Shown in pieces: positions 45,345-56,787 of a stretch of DNA of 64,000 nucleotides. The translations under genes and the position numbers were made by a program. Position 1 is the first letter of the stretch. Every line of letters starts with the position of its first letter. This stretch comes from Anticarsia gemmatalis. Taxonomy: Eukaryota; Arthropoda; Insecta; Lepidoptera; Erebidae. The notes beneath the pieces are model-generated. The model searched no databases, was not told the DNA's origin, and worked only from the letters and a program-made list of their open reading frames with translations. The stretch spans positions 10,611,170 through 10,675,169 of the forward strand of contig NC_134775.1 in NCBI RefSeq assembly GCF_050436995.1, in the 5' to 3' direction.

Positions 45345-45438
45345 ACTTTTAGCAATAACAGTTTTGTCTTCAAAATCTATACCCACAACTGCACCATTTT
45401 TCATTTTTGTAAGATCACTACTATTCAAGTGACCCATT
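45345..45438 (-). pseudogene. Copia pre-integrase fragment
   Basis: Minus strand MGHLNSSDLTKMKNGAVVG followed by CAVC is the Gag-pre-integrase zinc region of a copia element. It ends at the R1 LINE. It is in the same orientation as copia element 2 and may be its upstream part. Confidence 0.6.
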
Positions 45439-45439
45439 C

Positions 45440-46640
45440 TTCATAATCATTTATTAGTCCACGAACATGGGTACATAACAGATCTTATAAATTAAACATA
45501 CATTGTTCATCCACATTCTACCTAGAGGCATGCGAACTTCTAGTACAACATAATTTACATCAAATAATAATGTCAATTAAATTCATCAATTACATGTTCA
45601 AATGAATAACTACACCATATGTCAAATAAATGTCAAAGAAAATAAATGTAAACGAAAATAAATGTCAACAAAGATTGAATAACAATGAAATTAAATAAAT
45701 TTATCATTCAAATATTCAGTAACAGAATAATAGCACTTTTTAATTAAAATAGATTTGACTGTGTTCTTAAACTTATTATCATTTGATATTACTATAATTA
45801 TTTTCGGCAGATGGTTGAAGATGCGAGGAGCCATACAAAAAATACTTTTATTGAGCAGAGCAGTCTTATTTCTCGGTATACAAACATTCAAATTGTGCCT
45901 TTTACTGTTTAATTTATCAAACACTAGCTGACCCGCGCAACTTCGCTTGCGTCACGTAAGAGAGAATGGGTCATAATTTTCCCCGTTTTTGTAACATTTT
46001 TCGTTACTTCTCCGCTCTTAATGGCCGTAGCGTGATGATATATAGCCTATAACCTTCCTCGATAAATGGGCTATCTAATAGTGGAGAAGAATTTTTCAAA
46101 TCGGACCAGTAGTTTCTGAGATTAGCGCGTTCAAACAAACAAACAAACAAACTCTTCAGCTTTATAATATTAGTATAGATGTATATATTATTTCTTACAA
46201 ATAAAATGGCTTCCAATATGTACATACTCGGCAGTGTTAACATGTTCAACATATGAAAGTATTCTCTACAACTATCTGTCGATTGTATGCCACATACATA
46301 TGTATAGATCTGACACATCTCTTTTGCGCTTTAAATGCTGCTTCTCTAAACGTAGAGTTGCCCCAAAACATAATACCATACCTTAACAGAGGCGCAACAT
46401 ACCCATAATATTATGCTGTGACAACAGCGCTATCACTGACTGTTTTCTTCAACATGTATAACGCATAGGCATGACTATTGACTCTTGTGCACAATCTCTA
46501 AGCCCAAAAATTTTGTAACCGATACTTCTTCTATTTTGTTACTTGCATAATCAATATTTATGTGCGAGTCCTTGTTGACTGTTAACACCTTATAATGTCT
46601 GTTATGTAAATGATACACTTTATATTTCAACCATTAAGTT
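45440..46640 (-). pseudogene. Jockey/CR1-group LINE 3' portion, interrupted by a short repeat
   Basis: Minus strand encodes an RT thumb region (near 46500-46600; HINIDYASNKIEEVSVTKFL), then RYGIMFWGNSTFREAAFKAQ (near 46340-46390), LNMLTLPSMYILEAILFVRN (near 46215), and, after the insertion at 45926-46163, FDKLNSKRHNLNVCIPRNK with the C-terminal YYSVTEYLNDKFI. The 3' UTR runs to about 45440. Frame changes are present. Confidence 0.75.
45926..46163. mobile_element. Short interspersed repeat of the ACTAGCTGACCCG type
   Basis: It begins near CTAGCTGACCCGCGCAACTT and ends AATATTAGTATAGAT; GCGCGTTCAAACAAACAAAC lies near the end. I recognise these ends from repeats spread through moth and other arthropod genomes, but not the class. 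It interrupts a LINE coding frame, which shows it is an insertion. No duplication was identified with confidence. Confidence 0.6.
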
Positions 46641-46643
46641 TCT

Positions 46644-46815
46644 TGTCCGAAAACTTAACTAATTAATGAAATGATGACGTGATTTGATTGATTGTTCGAG
46701 CACGCGCGGCGTTCTTGGTAACTTAACGCGAACTGATTTAATTACAATAAATTAATAAGAACGCGCGTGTCGAGTAAAATGCTGACACATGAAAGATGTA
46801 CATTTGCACTGTACA
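46644..46815 (-). repeat. 3' LTR (probable) of env-bearing BEL/Pao element
   Basis: On the minus strand it starts TGTACAGTGCAAATG directly after CCCGTGGGAGCA, the same PPT form that precedes the 3' LTR of the complete BEL element. It contains the GTCAGCATTTTAC block shared with the LTR at 4158-4409. The far end (46644) is the least certain boundary. The 5' LTR is not present. Confidence 0.6.
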
Positions 46816-46911
46816 TGCTCCCACGGGAGAAAGATGAAAATGACATGTGGGTGTGTGATAATGATAACAAGATGAAGCCATTAGGTTTCTTATACTAATA
46901 ATATAGAGTCC

Positions 46912-48809
46912 CTAAATGAACTTTGTTTTTCTTGGCATTGGAGTAACGCACTTGTCTACTTTAGGCACTGAAACTTCACTATACACACATTCATTTTGAG
47001 TATCACTTACACTATTGATATTACACTGATTATCACGCGCACTGATACTATACACACGGGTGACCGAATTTGATCGGGAGGGCCTAAATGGTGAGGTGCG
47101 CTCGGTGATGACTGCGGGCTGTGGCGTCGCTTGGTCGACCTTCCCCAGCACCTGACGAGGAAGCTGCTTGCCGCTAAATCGTCGTACCAGGGCGATAACA
47201 CCAACAAGTAGTGCAATCCCCACTATAATATAGATTATAGTATAGTGGTGGATGTCATGGTATGAAACATTACTTGCTAAGTTCTCATTATTGTTAAGAG
47301 CCTCTATTTGTTTCTTGAGGTCCTGTAATTGTTCATTATGAGATGAGTAATTTTGTATCAGAGAGCTTGCAATGCTAATATTAATGACATGGTTTATGGG
47401 TTCTATTTCCGGTGTGTACAATTTTGATTTCATGTGGAGGTTGGTTAAACCTTCATTGTGTGCGTAAATGGTAAAGTTTTCAGTTTGGATTAAGCATCCT
47501 TGTTCAATATTAAATATGCCAGCCTTTTCTAATCGTGCTGATAACGCTTTGTCGTCACATAATACGCGAATGTAACAAGTGTCACAGCAGAAATACATGT
47601 ATCTGTTTATCTTGCTAATTTCGGTCCACTCATTCATGCATTGAGTCACGGCAATCTTGCATTTTCCCGTGCTATGCTCTATTTGACAGAAGCTTTCGTC
47701 ATTTTTCAAACGATAAATAGGTCTATGTATATAGCATAGGTATTCATCCATCGCATCATGGTTACATGAGTTGATATCGAAGGTGGTCATCGTACGTACG
47801 TACGTACGTAAGACTCTTTCCTTAGGCTTATTGCAACGTACTCTGCTGTCGACAATATTTTAGCCATCTTGCTGTTACCGATAGCTTGAGGAATCGATAA
47901 GGTTTTCATAATTTCAAACGAATCCCGCGTGATTAAAGGGAGCTTCAACTCAAATATTAAATATTCTTTATACATTTTTGCCTTTACTTTTAGTAAACGG
48001 TAAAGTTTTGTGAAATCGCCATGTAAGCTGTTAATTGGCAATGAAAGATCTTTTGTAAGATGACTTGAAATAGTACTTAAAGTTTCTTTCAGTTGATTTG
48101 GTGATATTAAGTGGAAATTGATTCTACCTTGATAAACGTCCATCAAGGTATCTAATAAAGTAGTTTGTATAGTTTCTAATTGTCTAATCATATTGCTTGC
48201 GGCTATTGCGCCTAAACTGAACTCATTATTTAGCTGACTTTTTTCAGCTTGATTCTTCATAGTTTGCGCCAAATTATCGAACTTGAGGGATAACTGATTT
48301 AACATTTTATGTTGCTTATTGAGGGAATCTTCTGTTCTTTTTAAAATGTTGTATTCGACCTCTATGATGGAAGTTTGATTTTTTAAAAGCAAAGCCAAAT
48401 GATTCTCATTGTCTCTTGTTAATTGTATATCATTTTTATATTGTTGTGCGAATTGATCGTCCAGAACGCCGAATAAGTTATTAGCGAGATACCCGACACC
48501 GTTTATTAAACCCCTGCGCCGTCTCTTATCGCGACGCGTGTCGGTATGTTTATTTAGTAACAAGTTGTTATTGTATTCTAATTCTGAGTATTCGAGTTGC
48601 AATTGGACTGATATTACGTCACAATGGGAATCTCCTTTAAGCTTACTACAGACACCGTCTAAGTATTTTATATATTTGTTACATGCTGTTGTTCCTTGCC
48701 AATATGTATTCATGTCGTAATAGGAGACTATCTTCCATTCATCTCTTATTAATTTCATGTCAGCAATTTTATCAAAATATAACCCTTGATTGTCTTTTAG
48801 TTGAGTTAC

Positions 48810-48815
<6 letters not shown>
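46912..48815 (-). pseudogene. env: Baculovirus-F-like envelope gene of BEL/Pao element, broken
   Basis: Env proteins of this class mediate membrane fusion in insect endogenous retroviruses. Minus strand from 48815: an ectodomain segment with several Cys, then a basic cleavage-site-like tract (about 48511-48535) followed by a Gly-rich hydrophobic fusion-peptide-like stretch. Next come a long heptad-rich region with N-glycosylation sites, a Cys-rich segment (near 47500-47640), a transmembrane helix (about 47183-47250) and a basic cytoplasmic tail ending at 46912. The frame breaks at about 47790-47815 in a CGTA tetranucleotide run. The N-terminus is separated: a LINE (48816-52958) lies between this part and a signal-peptide-like segment at about 52959-53012, next to the BEL pol stop. 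The gene is therefore doubly inactivated. Confidence 0.83.
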
Positions 48816-48840
<25 letters not shown>

Positions 48841-49048
48841 AGGAACTCAAATCTGTACACAAAAAGGAAAACCCTGCCTCTCAAACTAGGTAACCTGTAT
48901 CTTGAGAGACAGTGATTCATTTGAACAGTGATATAAGAAGTAGACTGTGTCGATCTACCCGAGCGTACTTAATAACTAAATGTTAGTAGGTAATTTGTTT
49001 ACTGACATTCACTTGACATATGTTTGTCGGTGTATATGTGTTTGTGTA

Positions 49049-49051
<3 letters not shown>

Positions 49052-49104
<53 letters not shown>
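49052..49104 (+). repeat. GT dinucleotide microsatellite
   Basis: An uninterrupted run of about 26 GT units in the LINE 3' UTR. Confidence 0.95.
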
Positions 49105-49109
<5 letters not shown>

Positions 49110-49132
49110 ACTTATGTGAACTTTGTAGGTAG

Positions 49133-52105
49133 TTAAATTACGTACTTGAGTAAAGACTCTGTTTGCTGATAGTCCTGTTTCAATAGCCATTCCATCAATT
49201 TTGTTTTTAATGCATAATTATTTAGATCAATTATGTTTAATTTTTTGTGGATTTGTTTGTAAATGTATGTACTTAACGTGTGGTATTGATGTTGGGCGAA
49301 AGTAGTTTTATGGGGAGTACTAATAGGTAGCTTTTTTCTTTTTTTAGGGTCAGTAGGGGGGATGCTGCTGTGTTTTTTTATAATGGACCGCAGTATATAA
49401 AGTTGGCGAACAGAAAGTACTTCCGAATCAGCGTATAGATTTGTGGTAGGATAGCGGTACGGTTTGCGGAACATAACCTTTAGCACGGCTCTCTGCGCTC
49501 TTTCAATCCTCAGAAAACTGGTTTTGTTCGCACCACCCCATACTGTGATACAATATCCGATGACCGATTGGCACAGTGCAAAGTACACCATTTTCAGGGT
49601 TTCCGGCGCAGCCGAGTTTCTGAGGTATTTGAAGGTATGGACTAATTTCATACATCGTGTTGTTATGGCCTCAATCTGTTTGTCCCAAAGTAATCCTCCG
49701 TCTATTTGGACACCCAGATATTTCACATAGTCTGTTCTTGTTAGTGACGGACATAAACATTGGGAGTGTTGTTTAGAGCAGGTGTGCGCTATTATGGAGA
49801 AAGACTGGTCAGGTAAGTTGTTGCGTCGGATAGCGAATGGTATATAAGATGTTTTGTTACAGTTTAGGGTTAGTAAGTTTAGGTTGAGCCATGTCATTAC
49901 AGTTCTTATTGCTGTTTCAGCACTGCACTTTACGCTATCCCAACTGGAACCATAAACTATGATTGCGGTGTCATCTGCGTACGCGAAAATTTTAGAGTTG
50001 GGGATTGTTAAATTGCACAATTCATTTACGTATATATTGAAGAGGGTGGGGCCTAAAATGCTTCCTTGAGGCACGCCATAAGAGTTTAATGTTATTTCAT
50101 CACTTAGATGCTCGCCTATTTTAACTCGTTGGGTCCGGTTAGTCAGGTAGTTTTTGAAGATTTCGAGGTGGATTCCTCTCACTCCAAGAAGTTCCAATTT
50201 AGCTATGAGTTTGGGAACAGAAACTGTGTCAAAGGCCTTAGAGAGGTCCAAAAATATCCCAAGACTTTTAATTCCACTGTCAAGGTTCTTCGCAACCAGC
50301 TGTGTCAGGTCTAGAACTGCATGCTCAGTTGAGATTCCTGTGCGAAAACCGTACTGGTTATCGGCTATGAGCTTATGTTTGTTGAGGAATTTTAATAAAG
50401 CATTATTTAGAATCCTTTCCAGTATCTTAGAAAGCGCTGATAGTACCGCAATGGGTCTATAATTATTGACACAGTTTCTGTTCCCTCCCTTATGAATTGG
50501 ATGTATAATAGCTTTTTTAAGCGCATTAGGGAATATGCCTTTTTGAAGACAATTATTGAAAATATACGTTAATGGCGGCGTCAAAATGTGGCGACAACTT
50601 TTTAGCACTTGGGGAGATATGCGATCCCAACCTATTGCGCAATCGTTTCTTAGTTGCAGAATAAGGTATTCCACTTCTGATTCGTCAACCTCAAGGATCA
50701 CAAGAGAGTTGGTGGGTGTGGGTGTTGTATTTTGGCCTGGTATGTTTGTGGGTTGATAAGACTGGGGCACGATCTTTTCTGCTAAGTTTGAGCCTATGTT
50801 ACTGAAAAATCTACACACTTCGTTTGCGGACGATATTGTGTTATCACAAATATTCAGGAGTTCTACCGGATTTGTTTTCATTTTAGTGGTATTTATGATT
50901 TGTTTTATTGTCTTCCAGAGGGCTTTAGGGTTATTGTGTGATTTTTCTAATTCGGTTTTTTCATAGGCTACTTTTAGCTTTCGAAGCAAGTCGTTACAAA
51001 AGTTACGGTATCGTGAATAGGTCGTATTTAAGGTAATATTATTGGGATCTTTCCGTAGTTTGTTATGCATTCGGTCACGGTTTTGTATACACTTTAGAAG
51101 GCCTGTAGTTATCCATGGCTTTATTATTCTTTTTTTCCTAGGGATTTTAATTTGTTTCGTGTGCTTCTCAATAGCCGAAGAGATGATATTTATGAAGGCA
51201 TTCATGGCTAGATTGGGGTCACTAATATTGTAAAGTGGGGTAAAGTCGGAGGTTTCTAAATCCAGTTTAACTGCCTCGTAGTCAATGCGGGAGGCAGTGT
51301 GAGGTGGTTTAGTGTCGGGATTTGTGTTAGAAATATTAAGTAACACTGGTTTGTGGTCTGTAATGTGTGAGTCCAGTACAAGGGTCGTAATAGGTAAGGT
51401 GCTTTTAGCAAAGACATGATCCAGACAGCTATCTAGCCGCGTGCTGAATCGGTGAGTTGGAAGTAGACCGTGGGAGACATTTAATATGAGATAATCGATA
51501 CATCGGCTATCTGCAGTATTTGGTTTAAGATCTATATTAATATCGCCTACAAGTATTATATTTTTAAAGGAGGACAGGTTTGCGTAGACATTATTTAAAC
51601 TATCAAGAAAATTTTCGGTACTCTCTTTGGAATAGTAGGATGGGGATCGATACACTGCTACAATGGCGACGTTTTGGTTTGCCATATTGCATACCAAGCA
51701 ATTCCCGCTCACAAATTCGGGTTCCCATTCTGAGGTACGAAGAGTCTGCTTTGTAAAGATCACAATTCCATCATTTTGATTATTATTTATAGTAGTATAA
51801 TAGGAGTTATATCCGGGTAAAACAGGCATATTGTTGACTTTGCCAAGCCAACACTCTGTAAAGACAACTACGTCTAAATTAAGTTGTAGTGAGTGTAATA
51901 AAACCTGGGCTTGGTCAAAGTTTTTATTTAAGCTGCGTATGTTTAAATGCAGTATTTTTATGTTGGTATTAGTGTTATTAATATACTTGATACAATTATC
52001 TGGGGCACAGTTAAATGATTCCCCTACTGTTAGTAAGTCAAGCTCGCTGCATATACTGTTTATGGTATTCATTGGGAAGTGTAGAAAATACAAATGGTGA
52101 CGCAA
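49133..52105 (-). CDS. LINE ORF2: endonuclease and reverse transcriptase
   Basis: An unbroken 990-codon frame; the more likely start is the Met at 52072 (MNTINSICSELDLL). The endonuclease comprises ILHLNIRSLNKN, VVVFTECWLG, VGDINIDLKP and SHITDHKPVLLN (residues about 45-260). The RT spans about 480-760 with VNNYRPIAVLSALSKILERI, YGVPQGSILGPTLFNIYVN and FAYADDTAIIV (near 49980). A C-terminal domain follows. No RNase H or Cys finger is seen. Length and motifs are complete, so the enzyme could be functional. It nicks target DNA and primes reverse transcription there. Confidence 0.92.
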   Translation of the reverse strand: MRHHLYFLHFPMNTINSICSELDLLTVGESFNCAPDNCIKYINNTNTNIKILHLNIRSLNKNFDQAQVLLHSLQLNLDVVVFTECWLGKVNNMPVLPGYNSYYTTINNNQNDGIVIFTKQTLRTSEWEPEFVSGNCLVCNMANQNVAIVAVYRSPSYYSKESTENFLDSLNNVYANLSSFKNIILVGDINIDLKPNTADSRCIDYLILNVSHGLLPTHRFSTRLDSCLDHVFAKSTLPITTLVLDSHITDHKPVLLNISNTNPDTKPPHTASRIDYEAVKLDLETSDFTPLYNISDPNLAMNAFINIISSAIEKHTKQIKIPRKKRIIKPWITTGLLKCIQNRDRMHNKLRKDPNNITLNTTYSRYRNFCNDLLRKLKVAYEKTELEKSHNNPKALWKTIKQIINTTKMKTNPVELLNICDNTISSANEVCRFFSNIGSNLAEKIVPQSYQPTNIPGQNTTPTPTNSLVILEVDESEVEYLILQLRNDCAIGWDRISPQVLKSCRHILTPPLTYIFNNCLQKGIFPNALKKAIIHPIHKGGNRNCVNNYRPIAVLSALSKILERILNNALLKFLNKHKLIADNQYGFRTGISTEHAVLDLTQLVAKNLDSGIKSLGIFLDLSKAFDTVSVPKLIAKLELLGVRGIHLEIFKNYLTNRTQRVKIGEHLSDEITLNSYGVPQGSILGPTLFNIYVNELCNLTIPNSKIFAYADDTAIIVYGSSWDSVKCSAETAIRTVMTWLNLNLLTLNCNKTSYIPFAIRRNNLPDQSFSIIAHTCSKQHSQCLCPSLTRTDYVKYLGVQIDGGLLWDKQIEAITTRCMKLVHTFKYLRNSAAPETLKMVYFALCQSVIGYCITVWGGANKTSFLRIERAQRAVLKVMFRKPYRYPTTNLYADSEVLSVRQLYILRSIIKKHSSIPPTDPKKRKKLPISTPHKTTFAQHQYHTLSTYIYKQIHKKLNIIDLNNYALKTKLMEWLLKQDYQQTESLLKYVI

Positions 52106-52376
52106 GGCTAACTCTAGTATTGGTATGTAAAGTAAAGTTTATTATTTGTGTTTTTGAGTAAGATTGTATGCTAGAGAATGTGAGTCTGTATGAGTGAGTA
52201 GAGAGTGATTTCTTGTATAGGGTATGCTTGATATGTAGAGATTTTACGTGTATGGTTAAGTGAATGTTAATTAAATTATATATATTAATAAATTTAGAAT
52301 TAAGTGCAGAATACATAAATAACAATATTAGACAAACGGATGACAATACATAGCTGTAAACAATGATGTATAATAG

Positions 52377-52958
52377 TCACTTGCTGGTGTAAACTATATC
52401 TTGAAGACATTTTTCAGAAGTGATTAGAATTTGTTTGTCACCTTCTTGTTTACGTAAAAATATGTTACCGTTAGAGACCCAACAGAACTTAAAATTATGA
52501 TTTTTCGCGAACTCTCTACTTTGATAAAACAGTTTTTTAGTGTTACCCGGAAGTTGATCTGTTACGTAAACCGGATGACAGGTTCCCGGAATGCCAATGA
52601 GACCAGTATTCAGTTTGTTTTGCTTTTCCTTGGTTTTGTTGAAGTTTCGGACTGCTGATATGAGTGTATCCTTTGTCATGACAGAACAAAATTCTGCTAT
52701 AATTGGACGAGGTGTGGTAGATGGATTCGATGATTTCCCTGGTAAACGATAGATATCCCTCAGTTCAGAGTTCTTTATGGACACACCGACGGCTTCACCG
52801 ATACTACAAATTGTTTTTGCCAATGTGGTATTTGTTTCAGTGTTAGATTGCGGTATATTGCGGAGTTCGATGCCCGATGACCTCGATTTGTGGTGTAGAT
52901 CTTGTATTTTTTTCTCTAAACTTTCTATATACTCTCTTTGTTCCCGGCAATGGCCAGT
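52377..52958 (-). CDS. LINE ORF1, FP25K-like RNA-binding protein, 5' truncated
   Basis: About 190 codons. A coiled-coil start (YIESLEKKIQDLHHKS) is followed by a domain like the baculovirus FP25K family (IELRNIPQSN, LRDIYRLPGKSS, RPIIAEFCSVMTKD) found in ORF1 of many lepidopteran LINEs. The in-frame Met at 52973 belongs to the env signal-peptide-like segment, so ORF1's own start is lost. It would act as an RNA chaperone for the element. Confidence 0.72.
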   Translation of the reverse strand, partial: TGHCREQREYIESLEKKIQDLHHKSRSSGIELRNIPQSNTETNTTLAKTICSIGEAVGVSIKNSELRDIYRLPGKSSNPSTTPRPIIAEFCSVMTKDTLISAVRNFNKTKEKQNKLNTGLIGIPGTCHPVYVTDQLPGNTKKLFYQSREFAKNHNFKFCWVSNGNIFLRKQEGDKQILITSEKCLQDIVYTSK

Positions 52959-53027
52959 AGTAAAGATGCTCAAAAGAAATATTAGTAACGTTGCCAGTGA
53001 GACGAAACCGTGTTTAGCTGTATTATG
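52959..53027 (-). other. env: Signal-peptide-like start of the env gene, cut off by LINE
   Basis: Directly after the pol TAG the minus strand encodes a hydrophobic stretch (LATLLIFLLSIF) ending in a small-residue and Cys pattern typical of a signal-peptidase site. There is no ATG between the pol stop and this stretch, so expression presumably needs splicing or an upstream start. The LINE at 48816-52958 separates it from the rest of env. Confidence 0.65.
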
Positions 53028-56000
53028 CTAATTTTTTGTATTTTTGCTGGGTTTGTCAATTGTTTCGGCTTGATTTTGTTGTTTTTCGTTCACAGGTAAT
53101 ACTGATAATTTTATGATGGGACGCTTGATAAGTCCATTTTTTGTTTGTAGCGTGACCACTCTGACGTGGCCGTCAGAACCTGGATGCAGCTCAACAACGC
53201 GGCCGACCGCCCACTTGCCTGGAGGAAGGTTCGCATCGTTGATCGTTACTACGTCATTCATTTTAATGTTGGGTTGATTTTTTCTCCATTTACTTCTTGA
53301 TGTTAATTGAATTAGATATTCTGACCGCCATCGCTTCCACACGTCTTGTACGATTTTCTGTGTCAAATACCATCTGGTCCGCATGTCTGTCTCGGTTTCC
53401 AAAATAGTCATGTCTTGATTGATGTTGATAAAGCTCGATGGGGTGAGGAATTCTAAATCGTTAGCATCTTCTGTTAATGGACACAAAGGCCTCGAATTGA
53501 GTATGGCTTCTACTTGAGCCAGTATGGTATAAAATTCTTCAAAGGTTAGGCGTTGTTCACCAATGACTCTCCGAAGGTGGTACTTAACGCTCTTAACTGC
53601 TGCTTCCCACAGACCCCCAGCTGAAGGCCACGAAGGAGCGTTAAAGTGCCACTCTACCTCCATGTTAGTGATTTCCTTGATGAAATCTTAATCAAATGTA
53701 TGCAAAATGTGTTGATATTCTTCTGATAAAATTTTTCTGGCGCCGACAAAGTTGGTGCCGTTATCGCAGTAAATATGTCGTGGGGTCCCCTTTCTTGCAG
53801 CCATCCTGCGTAATGATGCGAGGAATGCCGATGATGTTAAGTCAGAAACGAGCTCTAGATGAACTAGTTTCGTGACCATGCATACAAAGACTGCAATATA
53901 CCCCTTTGTGGTCTTGATACCACGGCCTTTGTTGACTTTTATCATCACATGTCCTGTAAAATCGACTCCTGTATGAAAGAACGGTTTAGCTTGATTGCAT
54001 CTCTGTGATGGTAAATCTCCCATTAATTGCGACATTTTAATGGGGTTATGTTTTCGGCAAGTCACGCAGGTTTGTAACCGCTTTTTTACAGCTCTGTTAC
54101 CTCCTATAATCCAGTATTTTTGGCGGATGGTAGCCAATGTTACCCGAGCTCCCCCGTGCAAGGTTAATTTGTGCGCACAATCTATTATCAAGTCGGTTAG
54201 ACGACCGCTGTGAGGGAGTATTATTGGATGTATCATATCTGGATTAATGCTGGCCTTTTTCAATCTACCTCCAATTCTTAGGAGTTTATCGTTGCCGATA
54301 AATGGGTTGAACTGTAATAACTTACTTTTTACTTGCAATGAAAGGTTTTGCTGTAGGTTATTTATTTCTTCTGTAAATTCGTAACGTTGTACATGGGCTA
54401 TTATGGTACGTTTAGCTTCATTAATTTCTTGTAAAGTTAAATATGTTCCTTGATGAACATTATTTTGTTTAAAACGTTTAATGAATCTCAATACCCACGC
54501 AAAAACGTTTGTTAATTTCTGGAACGTGCTATATTTATGTAACAACTCGTCAATAATGCTTGTGTCACATTTTTCCTTTGTAATGTAATTTACTTGCTTT
54601 ACCTTTTTTGCTTCTTCAGCGGTTGTATAAATTTCTGATTGATTGTGTTGTTTATTATGATAACCAGGTAGCCACGATGGTCCTTTCCACCACAGGGAGT
54701 GTTCCATTAGCTGTTCAACACTCATACCACGGCTGGCGCAGTCCGCCGGGTTGTCGGCCGATTTCACATAACGCCAGTTATTTGAAGGCATAATATCGCA
54801 GATTTGTCTGACTCTATTTGCGACAAAGGGTTTCCACCGCCCTGGGTCACCTTGAATCCATGCTAAAGTTACCATCGAGTCAGTCCAGCCATATAATTGA
54901 ATGCTGTAATCGCTGAGACATGCTTGAACCTTGGATATCAATTTAGCTAATAGTAAGGCACCGCTGAGCTCTAATTTAGGCAAGGATATGCTTTTGTTAG
55001 CTGGAACTAGCCTCGCTTTTCCCGCTACTAGAGAGATCTTGACGTTGTCCTTGCTTTGTATCTTGCAATAAATAACGCAAGCGTAGGCCTTGTTAGAAGA
55101 ATCACAAAATCCATGTAGCTCTATACTGATAGATTTCGATGATGTACCCAGCCAACGCGGTAATTGAATTTGATTAATGTTTTTCATGTCCTCTCTGATG
55201 TTCATCCACTCCTTGATAAGTTCGTCTGATAGTCGGTCATCCCACTGTACATTTGACATCCATACTGTTTGGAATAAAAGCTTTAATTTAGTTGATACTG
55301 GCGACAACCAACCGAGAGGATCATATAGTTTAGATATGTCAGAAAGTAACGATCGTTTAGTTAATTTCTTGATGTTTGGTTCAACTTGTGTTTGAAATAA
55401 AAATAAATCTTGATTCGGGGACCATCGTAGCCCTAATGTTTTTGATGATTCCGCTTGTTTGAAATCAAAATCTTGATTGATATCTGTTGTTTTTTGTAAA
55501 AATGTAGGGCAATTAGATTTCCACTTACGTAGATTAAATCCGCCTAGCTTCAACAAATCAATTAGATCTTGTTGTAATTTTAATGCAGAGTCAGCATTCT
55601 CCGCTCCGTGTAATACGTCATCCATATAGAATGATTGTTCCAAAACTTTTGCAGCCTCGGGATATTTTAATCGTTCATCTTCGGCCAACTGTTTCAGTGT
55701 CATCATGGCCAAAAATGGTGCGGCCTTGGTGCCGTATGTGACTGTACACAGTTGATATTCGCTAAGCTTAGAATCAACAGAATCCCGCCATATGATTTTT
55801 TGTAAGTTTTGATCCTCTTCTTTAACCCAAATATATCGGAACATTTTCTCGATGTCCGCTGTGAAAGCGTATGGAAATTGTCTCCATTTGAGTAAGAGTG
55901 ATTGCAGATCTTGTTGCAAATTTGGCCCCTTTAACATAAGGTCATTTAAACTCAAACCCGTCGATGTTTTTCTTGATGCATTAAAAACTACACGGAGTGC

Positions 56001-56675
56001 CGTAGTAGTTGACTCATTACGAATTACACAATGGTGCGGTAGGTAGAACTCGGGTTTCCGATTACTAATTGACGGTTTCATATGTCCTAATGTCTGATAT
56101 TCATTGACGAATAATTTATATTGTTCTTCAATGTTTTTATTACGACGAAATTTTTGTTCTAATTGGCGAAATTGAGCAATAGCAGTATGTTTCGAATCAC
56201 CTAGATATTCTTCAAAACTCTCCTTCAATGGAATCCTGACTTCATATGAGCCATCCATTCGCCTTTTTGTAGTTGACTTGTAATATCCAACACACTGGCT
56301 ATCCTCCTCTGATAACGGGGATTCTGATGCGGAAATATCTTCAATTTCCCAAAATTTTATAATGTCGTCCAATTGATTGAGGACAACGTTACATTGCAAC
56401 GTTTGCACATTTCCGCACAAAATCCAACCCAAACGGGTCTGTTGCGCTATAGGTGCTTCTTGATCTGATCTGCTGATTCCGTCCATTATGATGTGTGAAT
56501 ATACGTCTGCACCTAACAATATATCCACTGGACGGCTAACATTGAATTCGGGATCTGAAAGCTGTATCCCTTCCAGATGGTACCATGAAGGCTTACTAAA
56601 CGAGCAACTGGGCAAATTTTTGATAAGTTTGTTCATTATATACACTTCTGTCTTGAAAGTGAAATTGTTATACAA
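53028..56675 (-). pseudogene. pol: BEL/Pao element 2 pol: RT, RNase H, integrase
   Basis: One frame of about 1216 codons from 56675 to TAG at 53028-53030, broken only by an in-frame TAA at 53688-53690 inside integrase. Domains: protease-RT linker (DPEFNVSRPVDILLGADVY), RT with SFYMDDVLHG (near 55620), RNase H (ELHGFCDSSNKAYA; WTDSMVTLAWI, near 54880), integrase zinc domain (HGGARVTLATIRQKYW; CVTCRKH), catalytic DFTGHV (near 53960), CDNGTNFVG (near 53755) and WEAAVKSVKYH (near 53600), and the DUF5641-type end. The stop is followed within about 20 bases by the env signal-peptide-like segment. Confidence 0.9.
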
Positions 56676-56787
56676 TGATGAACATGATATTTGAATAACA
56701 CCCTTGCAGCTGCTTTCCTTTGTCCCAATCCCTGATACAACTCCCTTACACTGACGTCTTGGTAAAGCTAAAATCTGTGCAGCTTTC

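Larger units (their letters stand above)
48816..52958 (-). mobile_element. LINE (Jockey/CR1 group) inserted in the env gene
   Basis: Minus orientation: ORF1, ORF2, a 3' UTR with a GT microsatellite, and a poly-A tail (25 T at 48816-48840). The 5' end is placed where ORF1 coiled-coil sequence replaces the env signal-peptide-like frame, near 52958. No target duplication was found, so a small deletion may have accompanied insertion, or my 5' boundary is off by some bases. Confidence 0.82.

Noticed and set aside
40834..45352. Many long plus-strand ORFs across the R1 LINE
   Set aside because: They are antisense shadows of GC-rich ORF1 and ORF2.
45084..45437. A 117-codon minus-strand gene
   Set aside because: It is a chance fusion of copia pre-integrase sequence with an out-of-frame reading of R1 ORF1.
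46912..48815. A domesticated host envelope gene (Iris-like)
   Set aside because: It has a frameshift and a LINE insertion and lies between BEL pol and a BEL-type PPT and LTR, so it is an element gene.
47787..48920. Env N-terminus starting at 48920 with a poly-lysine tract
   Set aside because: The lysines are the poly-A tail of the LINE, and the residues before them are LINE 3' UTR, so this start is artificial.
49052..49104. CRISPR-like or regulatory repeat array
   Set aside because: It is a simple GT microsatellite with no spacers, in an animal genome.
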